Shown piece after piece: positions 34,648 to 42,386 of a stretch of 64,000 bases of DNA. The DNA is taken from the NCBI GenBank assembly GCA_023393015.1, contig JAEWMY010000047.1, positions 27,125-91,124 on the forward strand, written 5' to 3'. The number at the start of each line of letters is the position of its first letter. The first letter of the stretch is position 1. This DNA comes from Spirochaetota bacterium. Lineage in GTDB: Bacteria > Spirochaetota > Spirochaetia > Treponematales > Treponemataceae. The notes below the pieces were generated by a model. The model saw only the letters and a program-made list of their open reading frames with translations, was not told the DNA's origin and made no database searches. The position numbers and the translations under genes are program-made.

Positions 34648-35816
34648 CCATAGGCGAGCTTGAGCGCCCGAGCGTCGCCGGGGAGCGGATCGTCAAGATA
34701 GCGAGCTCGTTCTCGTTCGTGCGCGCGGGCACGCCCGTGCACGAGACCCTGGACGGCCTCCGGGAGGCGAAGGCGAGGATGGTCGCCGTCGTCGATCCCG
34801 CCTCGCGCCCGCTCGGGATCATTCTCGCGCAGGACCTGGTCGACATACTCGGCAAGCCCTACGGACGGGACCTCTTGAAGCGACAGTGCGTGGAGGACAT
34901 CATGCGCGACGTCGCGAAGATCCGGTACGACGAGTACATCTCCGTCGTGCGGGAGCGCGCGGGCGCCGAGCTGGAACTCGGCGAGAACGCGCAGTACCTC
35001 CTCGTCGACCGCGACGGCCTGTTCAGGGGATGCGTTTCGTCGCGCGACATACTCGTGCACGGCACGAAACAGCACCAGCGCGAGATTCAGGTCGCGCGCG
35101 GCATACAGAACCGCCTCGTGCCCGAGTACAGCATGAAGGGAAACGGGACGTTTACGGTCGTCTGCTCGGCCCTCATGGCCGAGGGCGTCGGGGGCGACTA
35201 TTACTTCGTCAGGGAGTACGTCCCGGGATCCTGGTTCCTGTGCCTCTGCGACATCTCGGGGAAGGGAACCGCCGCCGCGATCATCACGGCCGTGCTCGCG
35301 GGCTTCATGGACGGCGCCCGGCTGGGATCGCCGTTGTCCGAGACGGTCATCAGGCTCAACGACCTCGTGCTCGGCACGTTCAGGGCCGAACGGTATCTCA
35401 CCGGCGTCTTCGTCAAGTACGACGAGGCGACGGGAGATGTCGAATACTGCGACATGGGCCATTCGCTGTTGTATGTCGTTTCCGCCGGAGGGGTACGGGC
35501 GGTATCCGAGGTCGCCGGGAATCCGCCCCTCGGCATGGTCGCGCTCCAGGCGGTAACCGCGGACTCGCTCGCTCTCGGAGAGGGGGAGACCCTTCTCGCG
35601 GTTTCGGACGGTTTGACCGAGCAGGAAAACCGGAGGGGCGAGCCGTTCAGACTGCAAACCGTCGGGGACATTCTGGGAAACTGCCCGCTGACGAGGGACG
35701 GGCTCGTGCGCGCGAAAGTCGAGATCCTGGAGGCCTTCTACGCCTTCAAGCGCGACATGCCGCAGCGTGACGACGTCAGCTTTCTCATGGCTCGCCGGAA
35801 CCACCCGGGACCGTAA
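34644..35816 (+). CDS. CBS-domain SpoIIE/PPM phosphatase
   Basis: A 390-residue protein with two N-terminal CBS domains (about 15-150; they often bind adenine nucleotides) and a C-terminal SpoIIE phosphatase (about 160-385). Metal motifs are good: GVGGDYYFVRE, LCDISGKGTAAAIITA and a late QRDDVSFLMA. The CBS part could let AMP/ATP or c-di-AMP levels set phosphatase activity (inference from the family). Start 34644 is preferred because it overlaps the kinase stop by four bases. It ends the four-gene cassette. Confidence 0.9.
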   Translation: MTIGELERPSVAGERIVKIASSFSFVRAGTPVHETLDGLREAKARMVAVVDPASRPLGIILAQDLVDILGKPYGRDLLKRQCVEDIMRDVAKIRYDEYISVVRERAGAELELGENAQYLLVDRDGLFRGCVSSRDILVHGTKQHQREIQVARGIQNRLVPEYSMKGNGTFTVVCSALMAEGVGGDYYFVREYVPGSWFLCLCDISGKGTAAAIITAVLAGFMDGARLGSPLSETVIRLNDLVLGTFRAERYLTGVFVKYDEATGDVEYCDMGHSLLYVVSAGGVRAVSEVAGNPPLGMVALQAVTADSLALGEGETLLAVSDGLTEQENRRGEPFRLQTVGDILGNCPLTRDGLVRAKVEILEAFYAFKRDMPQRDDVSFLMARRNHPGP

Positions 35817-35872
35817 CGGTTTTCTCACGGGGATTTCACGACCTTCACACGCGCTCGTGAGAGCCTTACCGT

Positions 35873-36493
35873 ATGACATGCCAAACACACGCGTATCTCG
35901 CGACCGTGCTCGTACAGGCGATACAGTCCGTTTGGGGCGTCAGGCTGAGCCGGAAGCGGCTCGTGTACGGCTCGATCAAACCCGACGTGACCTCGCTCTT
36001 CCTTCGCCACCCGCATTTCTGGCGGTATTCGCGCGATTTTCTCTTCCGCAAGGTCGCCCGCCTCGCGCGGATGCGGTTCGACCGGTACGAGAAAAACAAG
36101 AAGTTCAGCGAGGCCCTCGGCGTCGTGTTGCACTACGTCGCGGATTTCTTCACGGCGGCGCACAACGTCAAGCCGAACCGCCTACGCGAGCATCTCGCCT
36201 ACGAGGAGCGGCTTCACGCGGCCTTCGCGCGGATGGCCGACGTCGCGACCGTCCGGGACGCGATACGATTCGTCCGCGAGGGGAGGCCACGCGTCGGAAC
36301 GGCGAACCCGTCGCTTTCCGTCGCGGAAACCCTCATATCCCTTCACTCGTCGTATAGTCCCTCGCTCGAGGACGTCGAACGCGACGTACGCGAGATACTG
36401 ATCGCCTGTCTGACCGTAACCGCCGTCGTCATGGATAGCGTCGCTGGGATCAAGGAATTTGCCTTCACGGCGGCGATCGAGTATACTTGTTGA
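35873..36493 (+). CDS. zinc-dependent phospholipase C-like protein
   Basis: A 206-residue protein matching the Zn-dependent PLC/PF00882 family. Histidine/aspartate zinc ligands appear as YGSIKPDVTS, LGVVLHYVADFFTAAHN and HLAYEERLHAAF. No signal peptide is evident, unlike secreted phospholipases, so it is more likely an intracellular member of unknown substrate. It starts 56 bases after the CBS-phosphatase and its 3' end contains the ferritin promoter. No obvious Shine-Dalgarno precedes the ATG. Confidence 0.75.
   Translation: MTCQTHAYLATVLVQAIQSVWGVRLSRKRLVYGSIKPDVTSLFLRHPHFWRYSRDFLFRKVARLARMRFDRYEKNKKFSEALGVVLHYVADFFTAAHNVKPNRLREHLAYEERLHAAFARMADVATVRDAIRFVREGRPRVGTANPSLSVAETLISLHSSYSPSLEDVERDVREILIACLTVTAVVMDSVAGIKEFAFTAAIEYTC
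36459..36487 (+). promoter_or_regulatory. ferritin promoter
   Basis: TTGCCT (36459-36464), 17 bases, TATACT (36482-36487) inside the end of the upstream gene. AAGGAGG at 36493-36499 follows. Confidence 0.72.
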
Positions 36494-36504
36494 AGGAGGA
36501 TAAC

Positions 36505-37002
36505 ATGTTGGAAAATCAACTGAAAAAGGCAATTAACGAGCAGATCAACAAGGAATTTTACTCTTCGTATCTCTATCTCGCCATGGCGGCGCATTTCGAC
36601 GCGAAGGCACTGCCCGGGTTCGCGCACTGGATGAAGGTGCAGGCCGCCGAGGAATGGGGCCACGGAATGAAATTCTACCACTATCTCACGGAAGTCGGAG
36701 CCGACGTGGAGCTCGCGGCGATCGCGTGTCCGCCCCTCAAATTCGGAACGCCGAAGGAGGTGTTCGAGCAGGTGTACGAGCACGAACGGTCGGTTACCGC
36801 GTCCATCAACGCGATCTACGATCTCGCCAGGAAGGTGAACGACCCGAAGACCGAGCTCATGCTGCACTGGTTCATCAACGAACAGATCGAGGAAGAGAAG
36901 AACGACCGCGACATACTCGACCAGCTCGAGATGTCCGGAGGTACCTCCTTCGGCCTCATGTTCCTCGACCACAACGTGCTCGGGAAGCGAAAGGAAGACT
37001 GA
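36505..37002 (+). CDS. ftnA: ferritin
   Basis: A 165-residue iron-storage protein. Ferroxidase-site residues are present along four helices: INEQINKEFYSSYLYL, AAEEWGHGMKFY, EHERSVTASIN and INEQIEEEKNDRDIL. The 165-residue size matches bacterial FtnA. ATG 36505 follows an excellent Shine-Dalgarno; a TTG six codons earlier would lie within the -10 box and is rejected. It has its own promoter and a following terminator. It fits the oxygen- and iron-stress theme of the window. Confidence 0.95.
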   Translation: MLENQLKKAINEQINKEFYSSYLYLAMAAHFDAKALPGFAHWMKVQAAEEWGHGMKFYHYLTEVGADVELAAIACPPLKFGTPKEVFEQVYEHERSVTASINAIYDLARKVNDPKTELMLHWFINEQIEEEKNDRDILDQLEMSGGTSFGLMFLDHNVLGKRKED

Positions 37003-37031
37003 TCTCCCGACAGTCAGGCGAACAAGCCGTA

Positions 37032-37065
37032 AAGACCCGTCGCCGACAGGCGCGGGTCTTTTTTT
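37032..37065 (+). terminator. terminator after ferritin
   Basis: AAGACCCG-T-CGCC (37032-37044) pairs with GGCG-CGGGTCTT (37049-37060), a bulged stem with a GACA loop, then a T tract to 37065. Confidence 0.88.
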
Positions 37066-37075
37066 CGTACGCGCC

Positions 37076-38716
37076 TCAGCCGGCCGTCGTGGCGGCCACG
37101 GTTGCCTTGAGGTTTTCCATCTGCCTGATATTCTCGCGGCCGAGCTCGCTCACCTTCGCGGCTTTTCCGAGAAGGGCGTCGCAGGCGGCGAGCATGGAGG
37201 ACGCGTCCTCGCGCATGATGCGGGCGACCTCGCGCGACGAGGCAGAAAACTCGGCTACCTTCTTGAGCGTCCGCTCGGTTTCCCGCGCCTCCTCGCCCGT
37301 CTTGCCCGCGAGCGAAGAAAAGGCCTCGATCGCCTCGCTGACGCCGCTCGTGCCCGCCGAAAGCTCCTGGAGCTTCCCGACGAAATCCGCGAGCGTGTCG
37401 GATACGCGGCCGACCTCGTCGGTCATGCGCGCGAAGAAGGCGCTCGTCTCGTCTCCCGCCCGACGCGCTTCCTCTATCGCCTTCTTCGAGTCCTTGAGGA
37501 TGGCGGCTATCGAGCGCGAGCCCTTTTCCGCCTCCTGTGAAAGGGACCTGATCTCCTCGGCCACTACCGCGAAACCACGTCCCGCCGCTCCCGCGTGCGC
37601 CGCCTCTATCGAGGCGTTCATACCGAGGAGGTTCGTCCGGGCGGCGACGTCGCCGATGAGGGCGTTCATCTCGTCCATCCGGGCGGTCGCACCGACGATC
37701 GTCTCGATGCCCTTCGCGAGCTCCGCGACCCGCTCCCTGCCGTCCCGCGCGAGCGCGGACAACTGCTCGATGCCCTCCTTCCGATCCCCGGCCGTGGAAC
37801 CGAGGGAACCGATGGAACCGATCATCTGCTCGACAGCCGCGCCCGCCTCCATGACCTTCCGGGAATACGAGTCGAGCGAGGCGAGCACGCGTTCCTGCGA
37901 CTCGAGCACCGCTTCCTCCTCCCTCGCGTTCATCGCCAGTGTGTCGTCAAGGGTCGCGAGCCCGGACGTCTCCTCGGAAACCGCCACGCGAAACTGCCGC
38001 GTCGACGCGGAGAGCGATTCGGACGCCTCGGCGAGCTCGCTTCCGATCCGGTACGCGCCCTCGTTGGCGCCCGCCATCGCGACGGCGAGTCGTTCGCACT
38101 GGTCGCGCGTCCTGTCGGCGGCCTCGCGCGTTTCGGCCACGAGCGAGTTTTGCAGGCGAATCGTCATAGCCGTTATGAGGCCGCCCGAGATCGTGATGAC
38201 CGAGCAGGTCGCTATGTTCTGTATCGCGAGGAGGGTAACCGTCCCGCCGTCCTTCGGCAGGGCGTCGAGGGCGTAAATGACGAGCGTTCCGACGAGCGTT
38301 CCGGCGAGCGAGAGATACGCGTGAAAGGGCCGCGCGCCGATGAGGGCGACGAGAATCATGAAGAATAGCCCGAGCGAGGAGAATACGTACGTCTCGTACA
38401 CGTCGCGGTACGCGTCGAATTTTATCGCCGCGAACATCGCCGCGAGTAGAAAGTACATGAATATAGACGAGGCGGTCTCGTATCTCCCCTTCGAGAGCGC
38501 GAACAGTACCGCGAGGCAGAGGATCACGAGGGCGGAAAGTATACCCGCTACGGTTAGCGCCCCGGTCAACGCCATCACCGCCGAAAGCAGGAGCGACATG
38601 AGACCGATGACGATAGCCGTCGGCGCGAGAATCCTCGCCTTTTTTTGGATCCGTATGTCGGATGTCCCGTAAGGTACGATGAAAAAACGGTTATACGTCG
38701 CGCGCGCGCTCATCAT
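37076..38716 (-). CDS. methyl-accepting chemotaxis protein (membrane, no large periplasmic domain)
   Basis: A 546-residue chemoreceptor. The first 200 residues contain about six membrane helices rather than a two-helix ligand domain, so it probably senses within the membrane or energy state. The hairpin tip is conserved: ARTNLLGMNASIEAAHAGAA then GRGFAVVAEEIRSLSQEA, with small deviations from QTNLLALNAAIEAARAGE. Start 38716 is the first of two ATG codons and follows GGAGATGCC. It has its own promoter and is convergent with ferritin. A second, similar receptor lies at 40.2-41.8 kb. Confidence 0.92.
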   Translation of the reverse strand: MMSARATYNRFFIVPYGTSDIRIQKKARILAPTAIVIGLMSLLLSAVMALTGALTVAGILSALVILCLAVLFALSKGRYETASSIFMYFLLAAMFAAIKFDAYRDVYETYVFSSLGLFFMILVALIGARPFHAYLSLAGTLVGTLVIYALDALPKDGGTVTLLAIQNIATCSVITISGGLITAMTIRLQNSLVAETREAADRTRDQCERLAVAMAGANEGAYRIGSELAEASESLSASTRQFRVAVSEETSGLATLDDTLAMNAREEEAVLESQERVLASLDSYSRKVMEAGAAVEQMIGSIGSLGSTAGDRKEGIEQLSALARDGRERVAELAKGIETIVGATARMDEMNALIGDVAARTNLLGMNASIEAAHAGAAGRGFAVVAEEIRSLSQEAEKGSRSIAAILKDSKKAIEEARRAGDETSAFFARMTDEVGRVSDTLADFVGKLQELSAGTSGVSEAIEAFSSLAGKTGEEARETERTLKKVAEFSASSREVARIMREDASSMLAACDALLGKAAKVSELGRENIRQMENLKATVAATTAG

Positions 38717-38739
38717 GGCATCTCCGTGTTGTACGCTTA

Positions 38740-38778
38740 ATTGTAACCTCTTATCACCCCCCGCGAAAGAATTTCGCG
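38740..38778 (-). promoter_or_regulatory. chemoreceptor promoter region with inverted repeat
   Basis: Minus-strand TACAAT (38745-38740) as -10; its -35 position is covered by an inverted repeat CGCGAAA-GAA-TTTCGCG (38762-38778). The -35 itself is poor, which fits control by a bound protein. Confidence 0.45.
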
Positions 38779-38809
38779 TAAAGAAAACATAAAAAAAAAT
38801 CCGCGCGCG

Positions 38810-38968
38810 TCAGACGCGAATCGCCATTATCGGTCGCGAATGGATATTTTCGGTCGCGAATCGCGGTATGGGGCAGTAGTTTACGCATTTCCCGCAACGT
38901 ACGCAGAGCTTCTCGTCGATTACCGGTAGACCGATCGCCGTTCCGGCCTGTCCCCGTCTACTTGACAA
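38810..38968 (-). CDS. tiny ferredoxin-like protein or gene remnant with one [4Fe-4S] motif
   Basis: A minus-strand frame of 52 residues from a TTG at 38968 encodes GLPVIDEKLCVRCGKCVNYC followed by PIP, a perfect CxxCxxCxxxCP cluster motif at 38905-38873. Only one cluster is present and the sequence upstream in frame meets a TGA at 38981-38983, so this may be the 3' fragment of a once longer iron-sulfur protein rather than a whole gene. No Shine-Dalgarno is visible. A T9 run lies just past the stop. Direct repeats TCGGTCGCGAAT occur at its C-terminal end. Confidence 0.5.
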   Translation of the reverse strand: MSSRRGQAGTAIGLPVIDEKLCVRCGKCVNYCPIPRFATENIHSRPIMAIRV

Positions 38969-38990
38969 TAGTTTCCCGTGTCACCAAAAT
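38962..38990 (+). promoter_or_regulatory. promoter of the VOC-SDR operon
   Basis: TTGACA (38962-38967), 17 bases, CAAAAT (38985-38990). A GGAGGAAT ribosome site precedes ATG 39021. Confidence 0.55.
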
Positions 38991-39020
38991 AGTGCGATAC
39001 TGCCGACGGAGGAATTACCC

Positions 39021-39449
39021 ATGACCGTACGTCTCGCCCACCTGTGCCTCAGAACCGGCCGCTTCGCGGAAATGACCGCGTTCTATCGCGACGCGCTCTC
39101 GCTTCCCGTCGCGTTCGATCTTCAGCTGCCCGACGGGCGCGTGTTCGGCCGTTACTTCTCGCTCGGGGAGAAGAGCTTTCTCGAGGTGTTCGATCACGCC
39201 GGCGCGACCGAAATGTGGGGCGGCGACGCGGGGCCGGTTTCCCCGAAACCCAATTCGACCTTTCAGCATTTTTGCCTCGAGGTCGCGGGACTCGAGGAGT
39301 ATCGCGCATCCCTCGTCGCGCGCGGCCTCGCCGTGAGCGACATCACGACCGGTATGGACAATTCGCGCCAGGCGTGGATCAAGGATCCCGACGGCAACGA
39401 CATAGAACTCATGGAATACACGGCGCTGAGCCTTCAACTCGCGCGATGA
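39021..39449 (+). CDS. VOC/glyoxalase I-like protein
   Basis: A 142-residue vicinal-oxygen-chelate fold protein. Paired beta-alpha-beta modules show LAHLCLRTGRFAEMTAFYRD at the start and FQHFCLEV plus DPDGNDIELMEYT at the end, with His and Glu residues where lactoylglutathione lyases bind metal. It may isomerise or detoxify a small carbonyl compound; specificity is not visible. The SDR gene follows 25 bases later, so they probably share a pathway. Confidence 0.85.
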   Translation: MTVRLAHLCLRTGRFAEMTAFYRDALSLPVAFDLQLPDGRVFGRYFSLGEKSFLEVFDHAGATEMWGGDAGPVSPKPNSTFQHFCLEVAGLEEYRASLVARGLAVSDITTGMDNSRQAWIKDPDGNDIELMEYTALSLQLAR

Positions 39450-39474
39450 CGGAAACCGAAGGGAGATACGTGGG

Positions 39475-40188
39475 ATGAACAAGCCGCTGGAGGGAAAGAC
39501 CGCGCTCGTCACGGGATCGAGCAGGGGAGTCGGACGACTCGTCGCGAAGGGACTCGCGGAACTCGGTTGCCGGACCGTGTATTGCCACGGACGGACCGAG
39601 GCCGCGTGCGCCGCCGTCGCGCGCGACATCGAAGCCGCCGGCGCGCGCGCCGTCATCGTCGTCGCGGAGCTTGCCGTGCCCGCCGAGGTGGAACGCCTCG
39701 CGCGGACGATACTCGCCTCGGGCGGCGTCGACATCCTCTACAACAACGCCGCGGTCATGCATCCCTGGCGCGAGCGCGTGGGCGACATCACCACGGAGGA
39801 CTGGACCCGGTCGTTTCAGGTGAACGTGTTCGCTCCCACCCGCCTTACCGCGGCCCTGCTCGCTCCGATGCTCGAGCGGAATTGGGGTCGAATCGTCAAC
39901 CTGACGTCCGGGATCGACAAGACGCCGCAGCTCGCCTGCTACGGCGCCTCGAAGCACGCCCTCGACAAGTGGACCGACGACCTCTCGGCCGCCCTTTCCG
40001 GCACCAACGTCATCGCGAGCCTCCTCGATCCGGGCTGGCTCAAGACCGACCTCGGCGGACCCGCGGCCGACAACGAACCCGAGACGGTCCTGCCCGGGGC
40101 CCTCGTTCCCGCCCTGCTGCCCGACGGCTCCGAATCGGGGCGCTACTTCCGCGCGCAGGAACTCCGCGGCTTCAAATTGCCCGAATAG
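39475..40188 (+). CDS. short-chain dehydrogenase/reductase
   Basis: A 237-residue classical SDR. Cofactor motif TGSSRGVG near residue 14, NNAA near 87, and catalytic Ser...YGASK (Ser and Tyr/Lys, residues about 141-158). Substrate is unknown; the adjacent VOC protein suggests a shared small-molecule pathway. The end overlaps the convergent chemoreceptor gene by 17 bases. Confidence 0.9.
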   Translation: MNKPLEGKTALVTGSSRGVGRLVAKGLAELGCRTVYCHGRTEAACAAVARDIEAAGARAVIVVAELAVPAEVERLARTILASGGVDILYNNAAVMHPWRERVGDITTEDWTRSFQVNVFAPTRLTAALLAPMLERNWGRIVNLTSGIDKTPQLACYGASKHALDKWTDDLSAALSGTNVIASLLDPGWLKTDLGGPAADNEPETVLPGALVPALLPDGSESGRYFRAQELRGFKLPE

Positions 40189-41794
40189 AGCCGTCAAGCT
40201 CCCGGAACACGGCGTCGCTCCGACGGCCGAGGTCGCGTACCGACGCCGAACGCGCGGATATGTCGGTGAAGTTCGCGGTGATGCCCTCGAGGCTCTTGAG
40301 GGCGCGCGCGCTCTTGTCGCGGATGCCTCCGATCGACGCCGCGTTCCCGCCGATCATCTCGTGTATGTTGCGTATCGACTCGGTCATCTCGCGGGAGGCC
40401 GTGACGACGTCCGAGACGGCGACGTTGATGTCCTTAGTTCCCGCGGAGAGGTCGCTCATCCCCGTCAGTATCTCGCCGAAGGCAGACCTCGTGCGGAGTA
40501 TCTCGTCGGCGATTACCTTGAACGACGCGCCGATGCTCCGGTTGGCCTTGTCGGCCTCCCCTATTTGCCGAAAGAGGCTTCCGAGCCCGTCGGCGATCGT
40601 TTTCGAGTTCACGGCCGTCTCCTCGGCGAGATGGCGGATCTCCTCCGCGACGACCGCGAATCCCCGCCCGCTGTCGCCCGCGTGGGCGGCCTCGATGGCG
40701 GCGTTCATGGCGAGGAGGTTCGTCTGGCTCGAGATGGCCGTAATGACCTCGACGACGTCCTGCAGGGCCGTTCCGCTCGCGGTCAGCGACGAGATCGTCG
40801 CCGCCGAGTCCTCGGCGCTCGTCATTCCGTCGGTTATGCTCCGCGCGAGCGAATCCACGCTGTCCCTGTTATTCGTTGTCACCGTCGTGATGCTTCCGAT
40901 CGAGGCGGTCATCTGCTCGACGGCGGACGAAGCCTGAATCGTCATTGATTGATACCGGTCGGTCGAATGCGCCAGTACGGCCGCCGCCCGCGATATGCCG
41001 TCGTTCGCGGAGACCGCGTTCGACGCGTCGTCCAGCAGCGACAGAACCTCGCCTTTGATGGAGTCGATGCCGTCGCCGATCGCGGTCGCCGCCGTCGCCA
41101 TCGACTCGGCCTCCCGCATCAGCGTCTCTCCGGTCTGCAAACCGCCGCGCGCCGTTTCCATCGCCGAGCGTATGCGTCCGACCTTCGCCTCGGATTCCCT
41201 CGCGTCTTTGCGGAGGGTGATAGTGTACTTTTCCACGATGTTCATGAGCGAGTAGGCGAGAACGCCCGTGGTCAAAAGTCCCATGGTGCTGTTGATGATG
41301 CCCGTCGAGGAGGTCGCGTCGAGCGCCTCTCCCGCGTTTCGTACCATCGCCCACACGAGCCAGTTGGTCGAGGCGAAAAGAAGGGTCACGAGGGGGACTT
41401 GCCATCGCCTGCCGAATACGGCCACGTATACGATGAGGTACGGCATGTAGAAGATATATGTCGTGAAGGCGGTTTCCGGCGCCGAACGGGCGTTGATGAG
41501 CCTGAGGGCTATCGTCACCAGGATCGTCGGCAGGGCGTAGGACCAAGCCGCGAGATCGAGGTTGGCCGTCCGCAGGAGAACGAGACTGACCGTGACGAGC
41601 GCCATGATGGCGATTGCCCCGAAATGGCCCTTGAGCCTGAGTTCGGGCGTAATCGGCATTACCGCGTACAGGACGACGAGCATCGTAAGCAGCATCAGCA
41701 TGAACAAGCTGTAATAGAAAAAGACCCGAGCCTTGCTTTTTGTTATGAAATCCTTTTGTCCGAACGGTTCGAGGAAGAACGGAGCGATGCCCAT
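40172..41794 (-). CDS. methyl-accepting chemotaxis protein (membrane-embedded sensor)
   Basis: A 540-residue receptor with about six hydrophobic helices in residues 25-200 and no large periplasmic domain. The signalling tip is SSQTNLLAMNAAIEAAHAGD then GRGFAVVAEEIRHLAEETA. It has the same architecture as the receptor at 37-38.7 kb but a less altered tip. ATG 41794 follows AGGAGAT. Its promoter is TTGCCC-18-TATAAT. Confidence 0.94.
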   Translation of the reverse strand: MGIAPFFLEPFGQKDFITKSKARVFFYYSLFMLMLLTMLVVLYAVMPITPELRLKGHFGAIAIMALVTVSLVLLRTANLDLAAWSYALPTILVTIALRLINARSAPETAFTTYIFYMPYLIVYVAVFGRRWQVPLVTLLFASTNWLVWAMVRNAGEALDATSSTGIINSTMGLLTTGVLAYSLMNIVEKYTITLRKDARESEAKVGRIRSAMETARGGLQTGETLMREAESMATAATAIGDGIDSIKGEVLSLLDDASNAVSANDGISRAAAVLAHSTDRYQSMTIQASSAVEQMTASIGSITTVTTNNRDSVDSLARSITDGMTSAEDSAATISSLTASGTALQDVVEVITAISSQTNLLAMNAAIEAAHAGDSGRGFAVVAEEIRHLAEETAVNSKTIADGLGSLFRQIGEADKANRSIGASFKVIADEILRTRSAFGEILTGMSDLSAGTKDINVAVSDVVTASREMTESIRNIHEMIGGNAASIGGIRDKSARALKSLEGITANFTDISARSASVRDLGRRSDAVFRELDGSIRAI

Positions 41795-41814
41795 TTTTTA
41801 GATCTCCTTTCCTC

Positions 41815-41844
41815 ATTATAGGAGTATTGGAGATTTTTGGGCAA
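41815..41844 (-). promoter_or_regulatory. promoter of the second chemoreceptor
   Basis: Minus-strand TTGCCC (41844-41839), 18 bases, consensus TATAAT (41820-41815). Confidence 0.7.
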
Positions 41845-41870
41845 GAAAAAAACGACGCGTGTAGCCGTAT

Positions 41871-42386
41871 TCACTCCGCGAAACCGACGCCGGTAATGAC
41901 ACCGACGCCGTTTGCTATCCGCACCGTAACGTACGCGGAGTTTCGGTTGGTCCGGAACTCGCGGTCCAGCTTGTCGGCGCGGGCGGCGTTGACGTAGTAG
42001 CGCGAGAATACGGGTTCGACCTTCCCCTCGCCGGCGTGGCGCAGCGTCAGCCAGTCGCCGTCGCCGTCCGGTTTCTCCGCCGAGGCGAAGGCGATGCGAC
42101 CGAATCCCGCGTCGTCGCGCGCGAGAACGGCGTAGAACTCCTCGCCTTCGGCCAGAAACGATGGGTATTCCCCGTCAATGTCCCGTTCGACCTCGAGCAG
42201 GGCCGGGACCGAAAACTGGATATACCTGCCCCGGAAGGGATCGAGGGGATCGAATCCGCCGATCCTGAACCGCCATACCGATTCGCGGGCGAGCGCCGCC
42301 TCGCGCGTCGCGACGGTGCGGACATTGACGCCGATACCGACGGCGCAGGTTAACAAAAGAAGTCCGATCAGCAGTTTCCGGTTCAT
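41871..42386 (-). CDS. GDYXXLXY-like membrane-anchored protein
   Basis: A 171-residue protein with one N-terminal hydrophobic helix (LLIGLLLLTCAVGIGV) and a soluble domain of the GDYXXLXY family; the name motif appears as RGRYIQFSV. Partners of this family are typically DUF2157/DUF4401 membrane proteins, and the preceding gene is one, overlapped by four bases. The frame extends further upstream but ATG 42386 starts the membrane helix and gives the coupling, so it is chosen. Function unknown. Confidence 0.78.
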   Translation of the reverse strand: MNRKLLIGLLLLTCAVGIGVNVRTVATREAALARESVWRFRIGGFDPLDPFRGRYIQFSVPALLEVERDIDGEYPSFLAEGEEFYAVLARDDAGFGRIAFASAEKPDGDGDWLTLRHAGEGKVEPVFSRYYVNAARADKLDREFRTNRNSAYVTVRIANGVGVITGVGFAE

